NCBI GenBank assembly: GCA_046760705.1 | Contig: JBHIER010000021.1 | Coordinates: 1 to 15,214, forward strand | Origin: JBHIER01 sp046760705 [NCBI: bacterium] | Lineage (GTDB): Bacteria; JBHIER01; G020348925 | Direction of reading: 5' to 3' | Length of the DNA stretch: 15,214 bases | In this document: positions 6,076-12,933 of the stretch, one piece after another | Position numbering within the stretch: position 1 is the stretch's first letter | Layout of the letters: each line of letters begins with the position of its first letter | Notes under the pieces: generated by a model | The model's input: the letters and a program-made list of their open reading frames with translations, nothing else | Told to the model about the DNA's origin: nothing | The model's database searches: none | Translations under genes and position numbers: made by a program

Positions 6076-6207
6076 AAGCAAGCAAAAAATTTGTCCTACC
6101 GGTATAAAGAGTGGGTGAAGATTCCTTGTAATAAATACGGGCCAGGCTCTGCATTCGCCCCGAATCGAGTTCGGCACAGGCAGGAATGAGAGGGTGGGTG
6201 GAGTTGC

Positions 6208-6481
6208 TGAAAGACTATCGAGTTCATCCTTATTCAACTTTCCGAAAATCTTCTCAGGGATTATGACCCCAAATTGGGCAAATGCCACACCTTCGAGCCC
6301 CGCTCGGGTCAGGATCGGGTAGACGATTTCAGAAAAGATGGAGGGAAAATGGGAACCTGGGCCCGAGAGGGTCACCGAAGCCGGACAGGTTTCAACAGCT
6401 TAGCCTGAACATGGGACACAAATGTCGGATATCTCTGATGTGACAACAATGAAAGACCATTTGTTGGGTACGGTTTTTGCA
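6208..6481 (+). repeat. Repeat element copy C (diverged) with sigma-54 promoter
   Basis: Aligns with copy A from about 826 to 1076. Shared blocks include GGGCAAATG, ATCGGG, ATTTCAGAAA, CTGAACATG, AGACCATTT and the promoter. On the minus strand the frame reads SHFPSIFSEIVYPILTRAGL, FAQFGVIIPEKIFGKLNKDE, against [19 protein letters not shown] and [10 protein letters not shown] in copy A. Many substitutions in the best-matching parts are synonymous in that frame. Copy C is upstream of pilin cassette 1. Confidence 0.65.
6466..6481 (+). promoter_or_regulatory. Sigma-54 (-24/-12) promoter of pilin cassette 1
   Basis: GGGTACGGTTTTTGCA (with GG at 6467-6468 and GC at 6479-6480, 10 bases between) matches TGGCAC-N5-TTGCA with two core differences. 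The aligned site in copy A also keeps the 10-base spacing. The predicted start is near 6492, giving a leader of about 150 nt before the PilV-like gene. Confidence 0.6.
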
Positions 6482-6642
6482 TTTTGATTGAACGAAAAGG
6501 GCCATACCCCGCGGGGGTTGAAGCAGTGGTCCTTCTGAGACGCCGAGCTGCCGCGAAGAGTTCGATCAGATTTCACTACTTGTGAGGGACGGCGGTTGGG
6601 GCAGCAAGGCGAGTAGATTGTCATTTTGGAGAGGGTACCCCC

Positions 6643-7041
6643 ATGGTTGCCCAATCAAAGCAGTGCTTTTCGCGCCGATTCTCACGGGCCCACGAGCAGG
6701 GATTTACTCTGGTCGAGGTGATGGTCACTATGGTCATCTTCTCCATCACTTCCCTGGGGCTGACCCTGTTGATGGTGGCCATGATCGGGAGCAACGATTA
6801 CGCCAACCAACTTACAGAGGCCACCCAGTTGGCTGAGGATAAGCTGGAAGAGTTGAAGAATGAGTGCTGTCTGATTGTCGAACCCGGGACGGAGACGATC
6901 GGTCAGTTCACCCGGGCCTGGTCCTTCGTGGACAACTTTCCCGTAAACGGGCTGATGAAAGTGACCGTCACCGTGTCGTGGGCCGACCACAAGGGTCGGA
7001 ATCATTCGACCACTTTGGTAACCCTTATGCTGCCGCCCTAA
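6643..7041 (+). CDS. PilV-like minor type IV prepilin (cassette 1)
   Basis: 132 residues. The leader is basic and 20 residues long, ending HEQG. The class III site is G20|F21-TLVE with the conserved Glu at +5 (E25), followed by the hydrophobic assembly helix (21-45). The conserved TQLAEDKLEELKN segment is characteristic of PilV/GspI-like minor pilins, and the short C-terminal part (GLMKVTVTVSWADHKGR) is the usual beta region. PilD would process it. Minor pilins prime assembly at the inner membrane and sit near the tip. GGAGAGGG (6628-6635) lies 7 nt before ATG. It is the first gene of the cassette, 19 nt before the next. Its closest relative in the window is the protein at 10438-10803. Confidence 0.9.
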   Translation: MVAQSKQCFSRRFSRAHEQGFTLVEVMVTMVIFSITSLGLTLLMVAMIGSNDYANQLTEATQLAEDKLEELKNECCLIVEPGTETIGQFTRAWSFVDNFPVNGLMKVTVTVSWADHKGRNHSTTLVTLMLPP

Positions 7042-7060
7042 AATGGAGGAGTTCTGAGGA

Positions 7061-7888
7061 ATGAGACAGAGGCTGCGGGACGAGAACGGGTTCACCCTTG
7101 TTGAGGCTTTGGTGGTGCTGGTGGTGACCAGCCTGCTTGTGACTTTTGTCTTGAGGTTCCACGTCCTTCAGAACAAGGAGTACGATCTTCAGGGGCAGAT
7201 ATCTTTTCTGCAGAAGAACGTCCGCTCGGCCATGGAGGCCATGGAGGAGGAGATTCGAATGGCCGGAAGCGGGTTTCCAGCCGGGGCGCTGGCCAGTTCG
7301 GTCGACATCATCGATTCCGGGACCGACTCGGACGAGATTGTCGTCATGCGGGCGGTTCCGGGGGTGCGGGCTGTTCTCACTGAGACGATGCCCAACCCCA
7401 GCGCCGAGCTCAAGTGTGACGATGTGTCCGGCTTCGAAGAGGGCTGGGCGGTCATCGCCGACGAGGTCGGCTCTGAGACCTTCCTCATCACCCATGTCCA
7501 GGATCAGGCCGACCATCTCCAGCACAATACGATGACCTTCTCCCGGCCCTTCGAGGCCGGCAGTTGGGTGATCCAGGCCAGCTATCGTCAGTATTGCATC
7601 GATCGGGAGTCCGATCCTGAACACCCCAAGCTGGTGCTGAGAGACTACGATGGGAGCGATCAGATCGTCGCCGAAAATATCGACGACATACAGTTCGCAT
7701 ACGTTCTTGAGGATTTTAGCGAGACGCCCACTCCGCCGGCCGATATGGACGAGGTGATCATGGTGAGGATCAGCATCGTCGGCCGCACGGCCAGAGCCGA
7801 TCCGAGCTTTCCAGGGGACGGATACCGACGGAGAGAATTGATCACCCGGGTGAAACTGAGAAATTTCCATCTGAAGAAAGGCATTTAG
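7061..7888 (+). CDS. PilW-like minor type IV prepilin (cassette 1)
   Basis: 275 residues with a short leader and the class III site G10|F11-TLVE (E15 at +5), then a hydrophobic helix (11-33). After it comes LQKNVRSAMEAMEEEIRMAG (about 50-69), the typical PilW/GspJ-type region. The C-terminal part holds AENIDDIQFAYVLEDFSET and GDGYRRRELITRVKLRN. The paralogue at 10820-11647 has exactly the same length (275) and shares these blocks (NVRSAME, AGSG, GDGYRRR). TGGAGGAG lies upstream, and it follows the PilV-like gene by 19 nt. It is likely a tip or priming pilin with a beta-rich exported domain. Confidence 0.88.
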   Translation: MRQRLRDENGFTLVEALVVLVVTSLLVTFVLRFHVLQNKEYDLQGQISFLQKNVRSAMEAMEEEIRMAGSGFPAGALASSVDIIDSGTDSDEIVVMRAVPGVRAVLTETMPNPSAELKCDDVSGFEEGWAVIADEVGSETFLITHVQDQADHLQHNTMTFSRPFEAGSWVIQASYRQYCIDRESDPEHPKLVLRDYDGSDQIVAENIDDIQFAYVLEDFSETPTPPADMDEVIMVRISIVGRTARADPSFPGDGYRRRELITRVKLRNFHLKKGI

Positions 7889-7911
7889 CCTATCGGGCAC
7901 ATTAGAATGTG

Positions 7912-7979
7912 ACGGGCACAAGGATACGGGCACAAGGATACGGGCACAAGGATACGGGCACAAGGATACGGGCACAAGG
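7912..7979 (+). repeat. 14-bp tandem repeat, 4.9 copies
   Basis: The unit ACGGGCACAAGGAT occurs four times in full (7912, 7926, 7940, 7954), followed by 12 of 14 bases at 7968. All units are identical. A degenerate CGGGCACA lies just upstream (7894). Because 14 is not a multiple of 3, the array is noncoding. Identical units suggest recent slippage and a variable copy number between strains. It sits inside the pilin cassette, between the PilW-like and PilX-like genes. Confidence 0.95.
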
Positions 7980-7981
7980 CC

Positions 7982-8011
7982 CTACACTACAGAGGCGAGA
8001 CCGGAGTGTAG
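7982..8011. repeat. 7-bp inverted repeat next to the tandem array
   Basis: CTACACT (7982-7988) and AGTGTAG (8005-8011) are perfect inverses, 16 nt apart, directly after the 14-bp array. It could be an operator or a weak hairpin. No T tract follows. Confidence 0.4.
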
Positions 8012-8118
8012 CCCTTTATGGGCGTGATCAACCGTTGGCGCGCTTTCCATAGCCCGCTGAAGAGCAGCCAGTCAGAATCGGCAGTCACAATTCCTGTATG
8101 CCCAGGGGGTTAAACCTT

Positions 8119-8133
8119 TGGGGTAAAAATTGC
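8119..8133 (+). promoter_or_regulatory. Weak sigma-54-like site before the PilX/DUF4900-like gene
   Basis: TGGGGTAAAAATTGC keeps GG-N10-GC, and its right half (AAATTGCGGG) matches the promoter at 10327-10341. The predicted start, near 8145, would fall in the Shine-Dalgarno AAAGGAGG (8141-8148), leaving almost no leader. Function is therefore doubtful. Confidence 0.25.
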
Positions 8134-8155
8134 GGGTTAGAAAGGAGGAACGGCC

Positions 8156-9451
8156 ATGCCGTTGGGCACATTCCGAAATGAGAGCGGCGGTGTTCTCGGA
8201 GTGGTTCTCATGACGACTTTTACCTTGACTGTCTTAGGGACAGCGGTCTTCTATGTGACGAACACGGAGTTGGCCGAGTCCGGCCACCGCAATCGCGAGA
8301 TCAAGGCTTTCCATCTGGCCGAGTCCGGGGTTGAACGGGCGATGCTGTGGCTGTCTCAGCAGTCGCAGCCCCCGGCCGGAACCGAGCCCTTCGATCCCTT
8401 CGCCGGGCAACAGCCCCTGGACTATGGGACCTACGAGGTCAGTTTCGACCCCGACGACGATAACCCCAGCAACCTTCTCAAAGGGTATACTATCTCTTCG
8501 ACAGGCCGGACAGACGTGGCCGGGGTGGAGAAGACGGTCGAGGTCGATGTGCGTCAGGAGAGCTTCGCCAAGTTCGGCCTCTTTTTCGATCGGTCTCTCA
8601 TCAACTGGAATGGCTATTGGTATACGGTCTGGTTTACTGATACCGACACCGTCCATGGGCCGTGCCACGGCAACGACTACATCCGTTTCTACGGCAGCGC
8701 CCATTTCTACGACGGAATGGTGACCTCAACCGAATGCAACTTTGTCTACTATCACGGCTGGGAGGATCCATACTTTGAAGAAGGCTATCGGCTCGGGGTC
8801 GACTACATCGGGCTGCCGGCCAATACGGACAAGCTGAAACAGAAGGCAGCCGAAAGCGGCTGGAACTTGAGCGGGAATACGACCATACGGTTCAACCCCG
8901 ACGGAACCATGGACATCCGCAACCCGAACATCCTGGGGGACGACGGCATCTACGGCCACCTGAAGCGAACCGTTCCCCTGCCCCCGGATGGGGTCCTGCA
9001 CGTCGAAGGCGGGGACATCGACTCCCTCTCCGGGGTGCTTCACGGGGCCCTGACCGTCTCCTGTGAAAACAATATTTACATCACCGGGCACATCGATTAC
9101 AAGGACGATCCGAGGGTGGTGCCGAGCTCAAAGGACGTGCTGGGCATTGTGGCCGGATACAAGGTCCGGATTCCTGAGGGGACTCCCGACGATTTGCGGA
9201 TCAGCGCTTCAGTCCTGGCCCTTCACGCCCTCGAGGTGATGAACTTCTACTACCGGCCCAGACAGGGCCACCTGTTCACCTTCGGAGGACTGATCGAAAA
9301 GTATCTGTATGCGACGGAACGATATATAGGGAGCACACCGGTGAGCGGTTACGGGACGAGCACCACCTACGATACACGGCTGCCCGACTACCCGCCCCCC
9401 TGGTTCCCAACCCTGGGAACCTATTCGGTTGTGGCCTGGAGAGAGCTGTGA
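8156..9451 (+). CDS. PilX-like pilus protein with DUF4900-type C-terminal region
   Basis: 431 residues. The N-terminus is PilX/GspK-like: a short leader, ESGG (9-12), a hydrophobic helix (13-33), then NTELAESG and AFHLAESGVERAM (51-63), the conserved PilX_N block. No Glu is present at +5, as is usual for the GspK/PilX class. The large exported part has stacked beta-type motifs (GVLHGALTVSCENNIYITGHI, about 293-313, and VLGIVAGYKVRIP, 328-340) and ends PPPWFPTLGTYSVVAWREL. This layout is what I know as DUF4900 in T4P loci of uncultured bacteria. AAAGGAGG (8141-8148) lies 7 nt before ATG. It is third in cassette 1, after a 267-nt gap containing a tandem repeat. A tip-located adhesin or priming role is inferred. 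Confidence 0.82.
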   Translation: MPLGTFRNESGGVLGVVLMTTFTLTVLGTAVFYVTNTELAESGHRNREIKAFHLAESGVERAMLWLSQQSQPPAGTEPFDPFAGQQPLDYGTYEVSFDPDDDNPSNLLKGYTISSTGRTDVAGVEKTVEVDVRQESFAKFGLFFDRSLINWNGYWYTVWFTDTDTVHGPCHGNDYIRFYGSAHFYDGMVTSTECNFVYYHGWEDPYFEEGYRLGVDYIGLPANTDKLKQKAAESGWNLSGNTTIRFNPDGTMDIRNPNILGDDGIYGHLKRTVPLPPDGVLHVEGGDIDSLSGVLHGALTVSCENNIYITGHIDYKDDPRVVPSSKDVLGIVAGYKVRIPEGTPDDLRISASVLALHALEVMNFYYRPRQGHLFTFGGLIEKYLYATERYIGSTPVSGYGTSTTYDTRLPDYPPPWFPTLGTYSVVAWREL

Positions 9452-9548
9452 GCCACAGAAGCACCCCGTAAAGCTTTCGCAATGGGGCAGGCAGAGAGAA
9501 TTGGAAATACGGAGTGTCGGCGTTTCCACCCTTTGAATGGAAGAACTT

Positions 9549-10154
9549 ATGAGAACTGGCCCTATATTATTGATGTCCATAATCATGGGGGTGTTGATGG
9601 GCTGGCTGATGGCCTCCCCCGGCCACTCCATAAAAATGGGCGATACCGGAAAACCGATGACACCCGAGGAGTTGAACAGCATGAGGATAGTGAGGGAAGG
9701 GAAAGCTCTGGAAGTCATCCAGGCGAAGGACCGCTCTGCACCGACGATCGATCACCGGGTCGTATCCGGGGCGAAGAGAGGAAAGGCCCTCACTGTGAGG
9801 GCAGACATCTCCGATTCGTCAGGTGTGGCCTCGGTACGACTTTTTTATCGGTCCTCGGATCAAGAACCTTACAATGTTTTAGAAATGGAGCACATTCAGG
9901 GTGATGTTTATAGAGGCATCATTCCGGAATATATGGTTATTGACCCGGGGCTTGAGTATTACATTGCGGCCGTCGACAGCCTCGGAAACGGCCCGGCCCT
10001 CTCAGGTGCGGCCCTCCATCCCCACAGGATCACCTTCGGTTCGAGCCAGGGCAGCCTGACCCCCCAGCTCTCGTTCGTTCTGTTGGTCGGAATCGTTTTG
10101 GCCGTTGCGGTTCTGCCGAGATTTTTCCGGAAGAAGGATCCTCTGCTCCATTGA
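9549..10154 (+). CDS. Double membrane-anchored protein with Ig/FnIII-like domain, last gene of cassette 1
   Basis: 201 residues from ATG 9549. This start is preferred because GGAAG (9539-9543) sits 5 nt upstream; ATG 9537 (205 residues) has no Shine-Dalgarno. I do not recognise a named family. The N-terminus MRTGPILLMSIIMGVLMGWL is a signal anchor or signal peptide. A beta-sandwich-like region of about 80-165 residues (SDSSGVASVRLFYRSSDQEP, YRGIIPEYMV, LEYYIAAVDSLGN) resembles exported Ig/FnIII modules of uncultured bacteria. The end (about residues 176-195, SFVLLVGIVLAVAVLPRFF) is a second membrane helix followed by RKK, giving a cytoplasmic tail. The domain would therefore face the periplasm. 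It lies 97 nt after the PilX-like gene and before a terminator. A pilus-accessory role is inferred from position only. Confidence 0.75.
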   Translation: MRTGPILLMSIIMGVLMGWLMASPGHSIKMGDTGKPMTPEELNSMRIVREGKALEVIQAKDRSAPTIDHRVVSGAKRGKALTVRADISDSSGVASVRLFYRSSDQEPYNVLEMEHIQGDVYRGIIPEYMVIDPGLEYYIAAVDSLGNGPALSGAALHPHRITFGSSQGSLTPQLSFVLLVGIVLAVAVLPRFFRKKDPLLH

Positions 10155-10231
10155 CCGTTTCCGCAAACGAATTGGTTAAATAACCCAAAGGTGGGGAAAT
10201 CTCCCACAGGACCGGTCTTCTGATTTCGCAC

Positions 10232-10261
10232 AGGAGAGAGATTCTTTCTTGTCCTTTTTTT
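10232..10261 (+). terminator. Intrinsic terminator of pilin cassette 1
   Basis: AGGA-g-AGAGA / TTTCT-tg-TCCT forms a 9-bp stem with a small internal loop and a TTC loop, followed at once by a run of T (10255-10261). It is 77 nt after the last cassette-1 stop and upstream of the next sigma-54 promoter, so it separates the two cassettes. Confidence 0.65.
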
Positions 10262-10326
10262 GTAACGGCATAAAATTGAAGGGCTTGCATGGCTGAGTCC
10301 TTCTCTCAGGGTGTCATGGAGAAACA

Positions 10327-10341
10327 TGGCACAGAAATTGC
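10327..10341 (+). promoter_or_regulatory. Near-consensus sigma-54 (-24/-12) promoter of pilin cassette 2
   Basis: TGGCACAGAAATTGC matches the RpoN consensus TGGCAC-N5-TTGC at every core base. The predicted start is near 10353, leaving an 85-nt leader before the first pilin. In Pseudomonas the PilS-PilR pair drives pilA from such a promoter, but no activator gene is in this window. CTGAG-N7-CTCAG, just upstream (10293-10309), is an imperfect operator candidate. Confidence 0.85.
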
Positions 10342-10437
10342 GGGAGTCTTAGTCAGGCAGAAGGGCCTTTGAGTTAGACGAAGCCGGGTACGTTGATCCG
10401 TCAAAGGGAGTGAAAATCCGCTCAGAAAGGGAGCAGA

Positions 10438-10803
10438 ATGCGTACGGTTTTGGTGGAAGAGGGGTTCACTCTGGTGGAAGTGGTTGTGGCCATGTTCATT
10501 TTCGGAATTCTGGCCACCGGTATGACCACCTTGATGGGGGTCCTCATTCAGCACAACGAGTTTGCCCGGGCCATGACGGAGGCAACCACTCTGGCGGAAA
10601 ATAAGATGGAAGAGTTTAAGAACATGGACTATGACAGCATCGTCTCCGGGTCGGACGAACCGTCTGCCAGGTACTCGAGGTCGTGGACCGTCGAAGATGA
10701 CGTCCCTCAAGCGGGAATGAAGCAGATCACAGTGACGGTCAGTTGGTACGATAAGAAGGGGAGAATTCACCGCATGAACCTCATCACATTGAGAAGCCAG
10801 TAA
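10438..10803 (+). CDS. PilV-like minor type IV prepilin (cassette 2)
   Basis: 121 residues with a 9-residue leader (MRTVLVEEG) and the class III site G9|F10-TLVE (E14 at +5). The hydrophobic helix spans about 10-36. TTLAENKMEEFKNMDYDSI and GMKQITVTVSWYDKKGRIHR match the cassette-1 protein at 6643-7041 in order and spacing. The leader is much shorter than that paralogue's. AAAGGGAG (10426-10433) precedes ATG by 4 nt. First gene after the sigma-54 promoter at 10327; the next gene starts 16 nt after its stop. PilD substrate, likely part of a tip/priming complex. Confidence 0.9.
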   Translation: MRTVLVEEGFTLVEVVVAMFIFGILATGMTTLMGVLIQHNEFARAMTEATTLAENKMEEFKNMDYDSIVSGSDEPSARYSRSWTVEDDVPQAGMKQITVTVSWYDKKGRIHRMNLITLRSQ

Positions 10804-10819
10804 AGCGAAGTGGGGTGAG

Positions 10820-11647
10820 ATGGTCTTGTCCTATGTTCATAGGGATGAAAAGGGTACGACAGTCGTAGAGCTGCTGGTTATCCTCCTGATTGTGGGGGTA
10901 CTGACGACGGCCATGGCTCGATTCTTTGTGGTTCACAACCGGCTGTCCAACGTCCAAGAGCAGGTCGGCTTCATGCAGAAGAACGTTCGCTCGGCCATGG
11001 AGATTATTATCCGGGACGTGATGAACGCCGGCAGTGGCGTTCCTCTGGGCCAGGGGGTTGAACCTCTGACTCCGGGAGATGGCCTCAGTGGCGGTCCCGA
11101 TTCACTGGTCATAATGGCCAACTTCGATTCCCGGTACACTACTCTGTACCATGATGAGGGCCCGGATAACTCACAGCACGTCATGGATGCCACAGGGTTC
11201 TACGTCGGTGGTTTGATGTACATTGAGGATTTCAATGGGGGAGAGTTTCATACCATAACGGCCATCAATCTGGACACCCCCAAAGAGGATGAGATCATCA
11301 CTGCCCAGCCCTTGAGCCGAACCTATTATATGGATGATACCATCGTATCCCCGATCGAGCGAGTGAGTTACTCTCTCAATCTCAATGAGCCCGATCATCC
11401 GAAGTTGATGAGAACTGTTGCCGGGGCGGGGTCGAAGATCCTGGCCGGAAACATTGAGGATCTCCAGTTCAGCTTCATTTTGGCCGACGGGTCGGAGACA
11501 CCCCAACCCGGAGACATGTCCAGTGTCCGCATGGTAAGAGTGACAATGGTGGCCCGAACGGAGACGAAGGATCGTGATTTCAGTGGCGATGGATATCGGA
11601 GGCGAACGTTGGAATCGGTGGTGAAGCCGAGAAATTTGGATTTATAG
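10820..11647 (+). CDS. PilW-like minor type IV prepilin (cassette 2)
   Basis: 275 residues. The class III site is G12|T13-TVVE with Glu at +5 (E17). The +1 residue is Thr rather than Phe, an acceptable but less common variant. A hydrophobic helix (13-34) is followed by MQKNVRSAMEIIIRDVMNAG and, near the C-terminus, AGNIEDLQFSFILADGSET and GDGYRRRTLESVVKPRN. It is the paralogue of 7061-7888 and has the same length. The purine-rich GGGGTGAG directly before ATG is the only ribosome binding candidate. The next gene starts 36 nt beyond its stop. It is likely an exported minor pilin acting with the neighbouring PilV/PilX-like proteins. Confidence 0.87.
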   Translation: MVLSYVHRDEKGTTVVELLVILLIVGVLTTAMARFFVVHNRLSNVQEQVGFMQKNVRSAMEIIIRDVMNAGSGVPLGQGVEPLTPGDGLSGGPDSLVIMANFDSRYTTLYHDEGPDNSQHVMDATGFYVGGLMYIEDFNGGEFHTITAINLDTPKEDEIITAQPLSRTYYMDDTIVSPIERVSYSLNLNEPDHPKLMRTVAGAGSKILAGNIEDLQFSFILADGSETPQPGDMSSVRMVRVTMVARTETKDRDFSGDGYRRRTLESVVKPRNLDL

Positions 11648-11683
11648 ATGAACCGTTTGGCCTTTTAGGAGGTGAGAAGTTCA

Positions 11684-12886
11684 ATGCTCAAAACTACGGT
11701 CTCAAATGAACGAGGGGGGATGCTGTTTGTTGTTGCTTTTGCCGCGGTGCTGATGATGGTGTGTGGAGTGACGGCGTACTACATGGCCACGACCGAGATT
11801 TCCGCTGCCGGGGCGAGGTCAGAGAAGGCGAAGGCCCTCTATCTGGCCGAAGCCGGTCTTCAACGGGCCCTCGTTGGCATGACCTCGGGTATGGACGACG
11901 GCTGGGATGACGAGCTGGCCGGGGAGGATGGTCAGGATGGGACAGAGGATGACGGGATTCTCAGTTTTGGACCTGAAGTTGATTGTTATGCCAGCGGCGG
12001 TGCAGACCTCTGGACCTACTATCTGGGCCACTACGATGTGCGAATCGAAGATGGCCGCCGCCCAGACCAGCAGAGCGGTTCCTGCAACAAGGTGATCCTC
12101 GGATCGACAGGGGTTTCGATCAAGAATTTCAAAAAGAGAGTGGAAGCCGAAGTTGAAATCTTTGATCTTCCTCAGCCGCCGGCGACGGTTTTCATGGTCG
12201 GCCGGTACAACGAGACTCTCTTCCCCGATCCGGACTTCAGCGGTCAGGCCTTCATGATCGACGGCAACGACATGAATCCCGATGGGACCCCCGGGCCCGG
12301 TGCCTCTGTCCCCGGGCTTGCCAGCAACGGACCTGCCACGCCCATCGTCGATGCCCTGAGGGACAATCAGAAGGACCAGGTGAAAGGGACCGGATACGAT
12401 GAGACAACTTCCCCGATAACACCCAGCGTCCAGCAGACAGGGACGCAAGTCAATTTGACCCAGATCGCCCAGAAGCTGAAGGGGATGGCCGACAATATCA
12501 TTGCTCCAGGAACGTACAGTAGCTTTACCGGATATGGGGGCCCGGGCGATTACCAGATCACCGTGTGTGATGGGGACCTTCATCTGAGCGGGCAGATAGA
12601 GGGACGCGGGGTGCTGGTTGTCACAGGGGACTTCAAGATGAGCGGTCAGGGGAGGTGGGATGGCTACATCATTGCCCTCAATCACGCCAGATTTGTCGGC
12701 GGCGGAACAAGTTTTCACCTGTACGGGGCCTTGATGATCGGAAACTCCTCGGGGTTGGACTATGTGGCCGAGTTTGAGATTACCGGAAACTCTGACCTCT
12801 CCTACTCAACAGAGACGATTGAGAAAGCTCGGACAGACGTACGCACCGTATCCATCAATCACTGGCGCAGCCTGGCGGCGAAATAG
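11684..12886 (+). CDS. PilX-like pilus protein 1 with beta-repeat C-terminal domain (cassette 2)
   Basis: 400 residues from ATG 11684. AGGAGGTGAG (11667-11676) ends 7 nt upstream; GTG 11672 lies inside that Shine-Dalgarno and is rejected. The N-terminus has NERGG (8-12), a hydrophobic helix (13-35), then AKALYLAEAGLQRAL, the PilX_N block (49-63). There is no Glu at +5, as in the GspK/PilX class. An acidic loop DDELAGEDGQDGTEDDGIL (75-93) resembles Ca-binding loops (inference). The C-terminal part (about 289-352) repeats short beta units: GDLHLSG, GVLVVTGDFKMSG, GRWDGYIIA, HLYGALMIG, probably a beta-solenoid. It is colinear with the next gene almost without gaps over the first 110 residues, so the pair arose by tandem duplication. 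Confidence 0.85.
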   Translation: MLKTTVSNERGGMLFVVAFAAVLMMVCGVTAYYMATTEISAAGARSEKAKALYLAEAGLQRALVGMTSGMDDGWDDELAGEDGQDGTEDDGILSFGPEVDCYASGGADLWTYYLGHYDVRIEDGRRPDQQSGSCNKVILGSTGVSIKNFKKRVEAEVEIFDLPQPPATVFMVGRYNETLFPDPDFSGQAFMIDGNDMNPDGTPGPGASVPGLASNGPATPIVDALRDNQKDQVKGTGYDETTSPITPSVQQTGTQVNLTQIAQKLKGMADNIIAPGTYSSFTGYGGPGDYQITVCDGDLHLSGQIEGRGVLVVTGDFKMSGQGRWDGYIIALNHARFVGGGTSFHLYGALMIGNSSGLDYVAEFEITGNSDLSYSTETIEKARTDVRTVSINHWRSLAAK

Positions 12887-12933
12887 GCTGCGGCCATTTG
12901 AAAGGGCAATATCTTTGAAGGGAGTGAATGGCT

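Larger units (their letters stand above)
5888..6642. other. Divergent intergenic region between protease and pilin cassette 1
   Basis: No certain gene. From the left it holds the protease leader with a short upstream ORF, its promoter, repeat copy C, a sigma-54 promoter, and about 150 nt of leader before the first pilin. CCGAA-TCGAG-TTCGG (6159-6173) forms a small hairpin. The minus-strand ORF 6043-6375 covers part of copy C: its first 50 or so codons match the reading frame of copy A, while the rest looks random. Confidence 0.5.

Noticed and set aside
6082-6096. Minus-strand sigma-54 site upstream of the protease
   Set aside because: GG and GC are 11 bases apart instead of 10. The sigma-70-type boxes at 6047-6075 fit better.
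7025-7975. 316-codon minus-strand ORF
   Set aside because: Antisense to the PilW-like gene with its clear class III signal peptide. It runs through the noncoding 14-bp array and has no family-like content.
7912-7979. CRISPR array
   Set aside because: The units are 14 bp, contiguous, and have no spacers. It is a simple tandem repeat, and no cas genes are present.
7989-8155. c-di-GMP (GEMM) or other riboswitch upstream of the PilX/DUF4900-like gene
   Set aside because: I looked for GEMM-type conserved cores because of the pilus/HD-GYP context. No recognisable core or paired structure is visible here or at 10262-10437.
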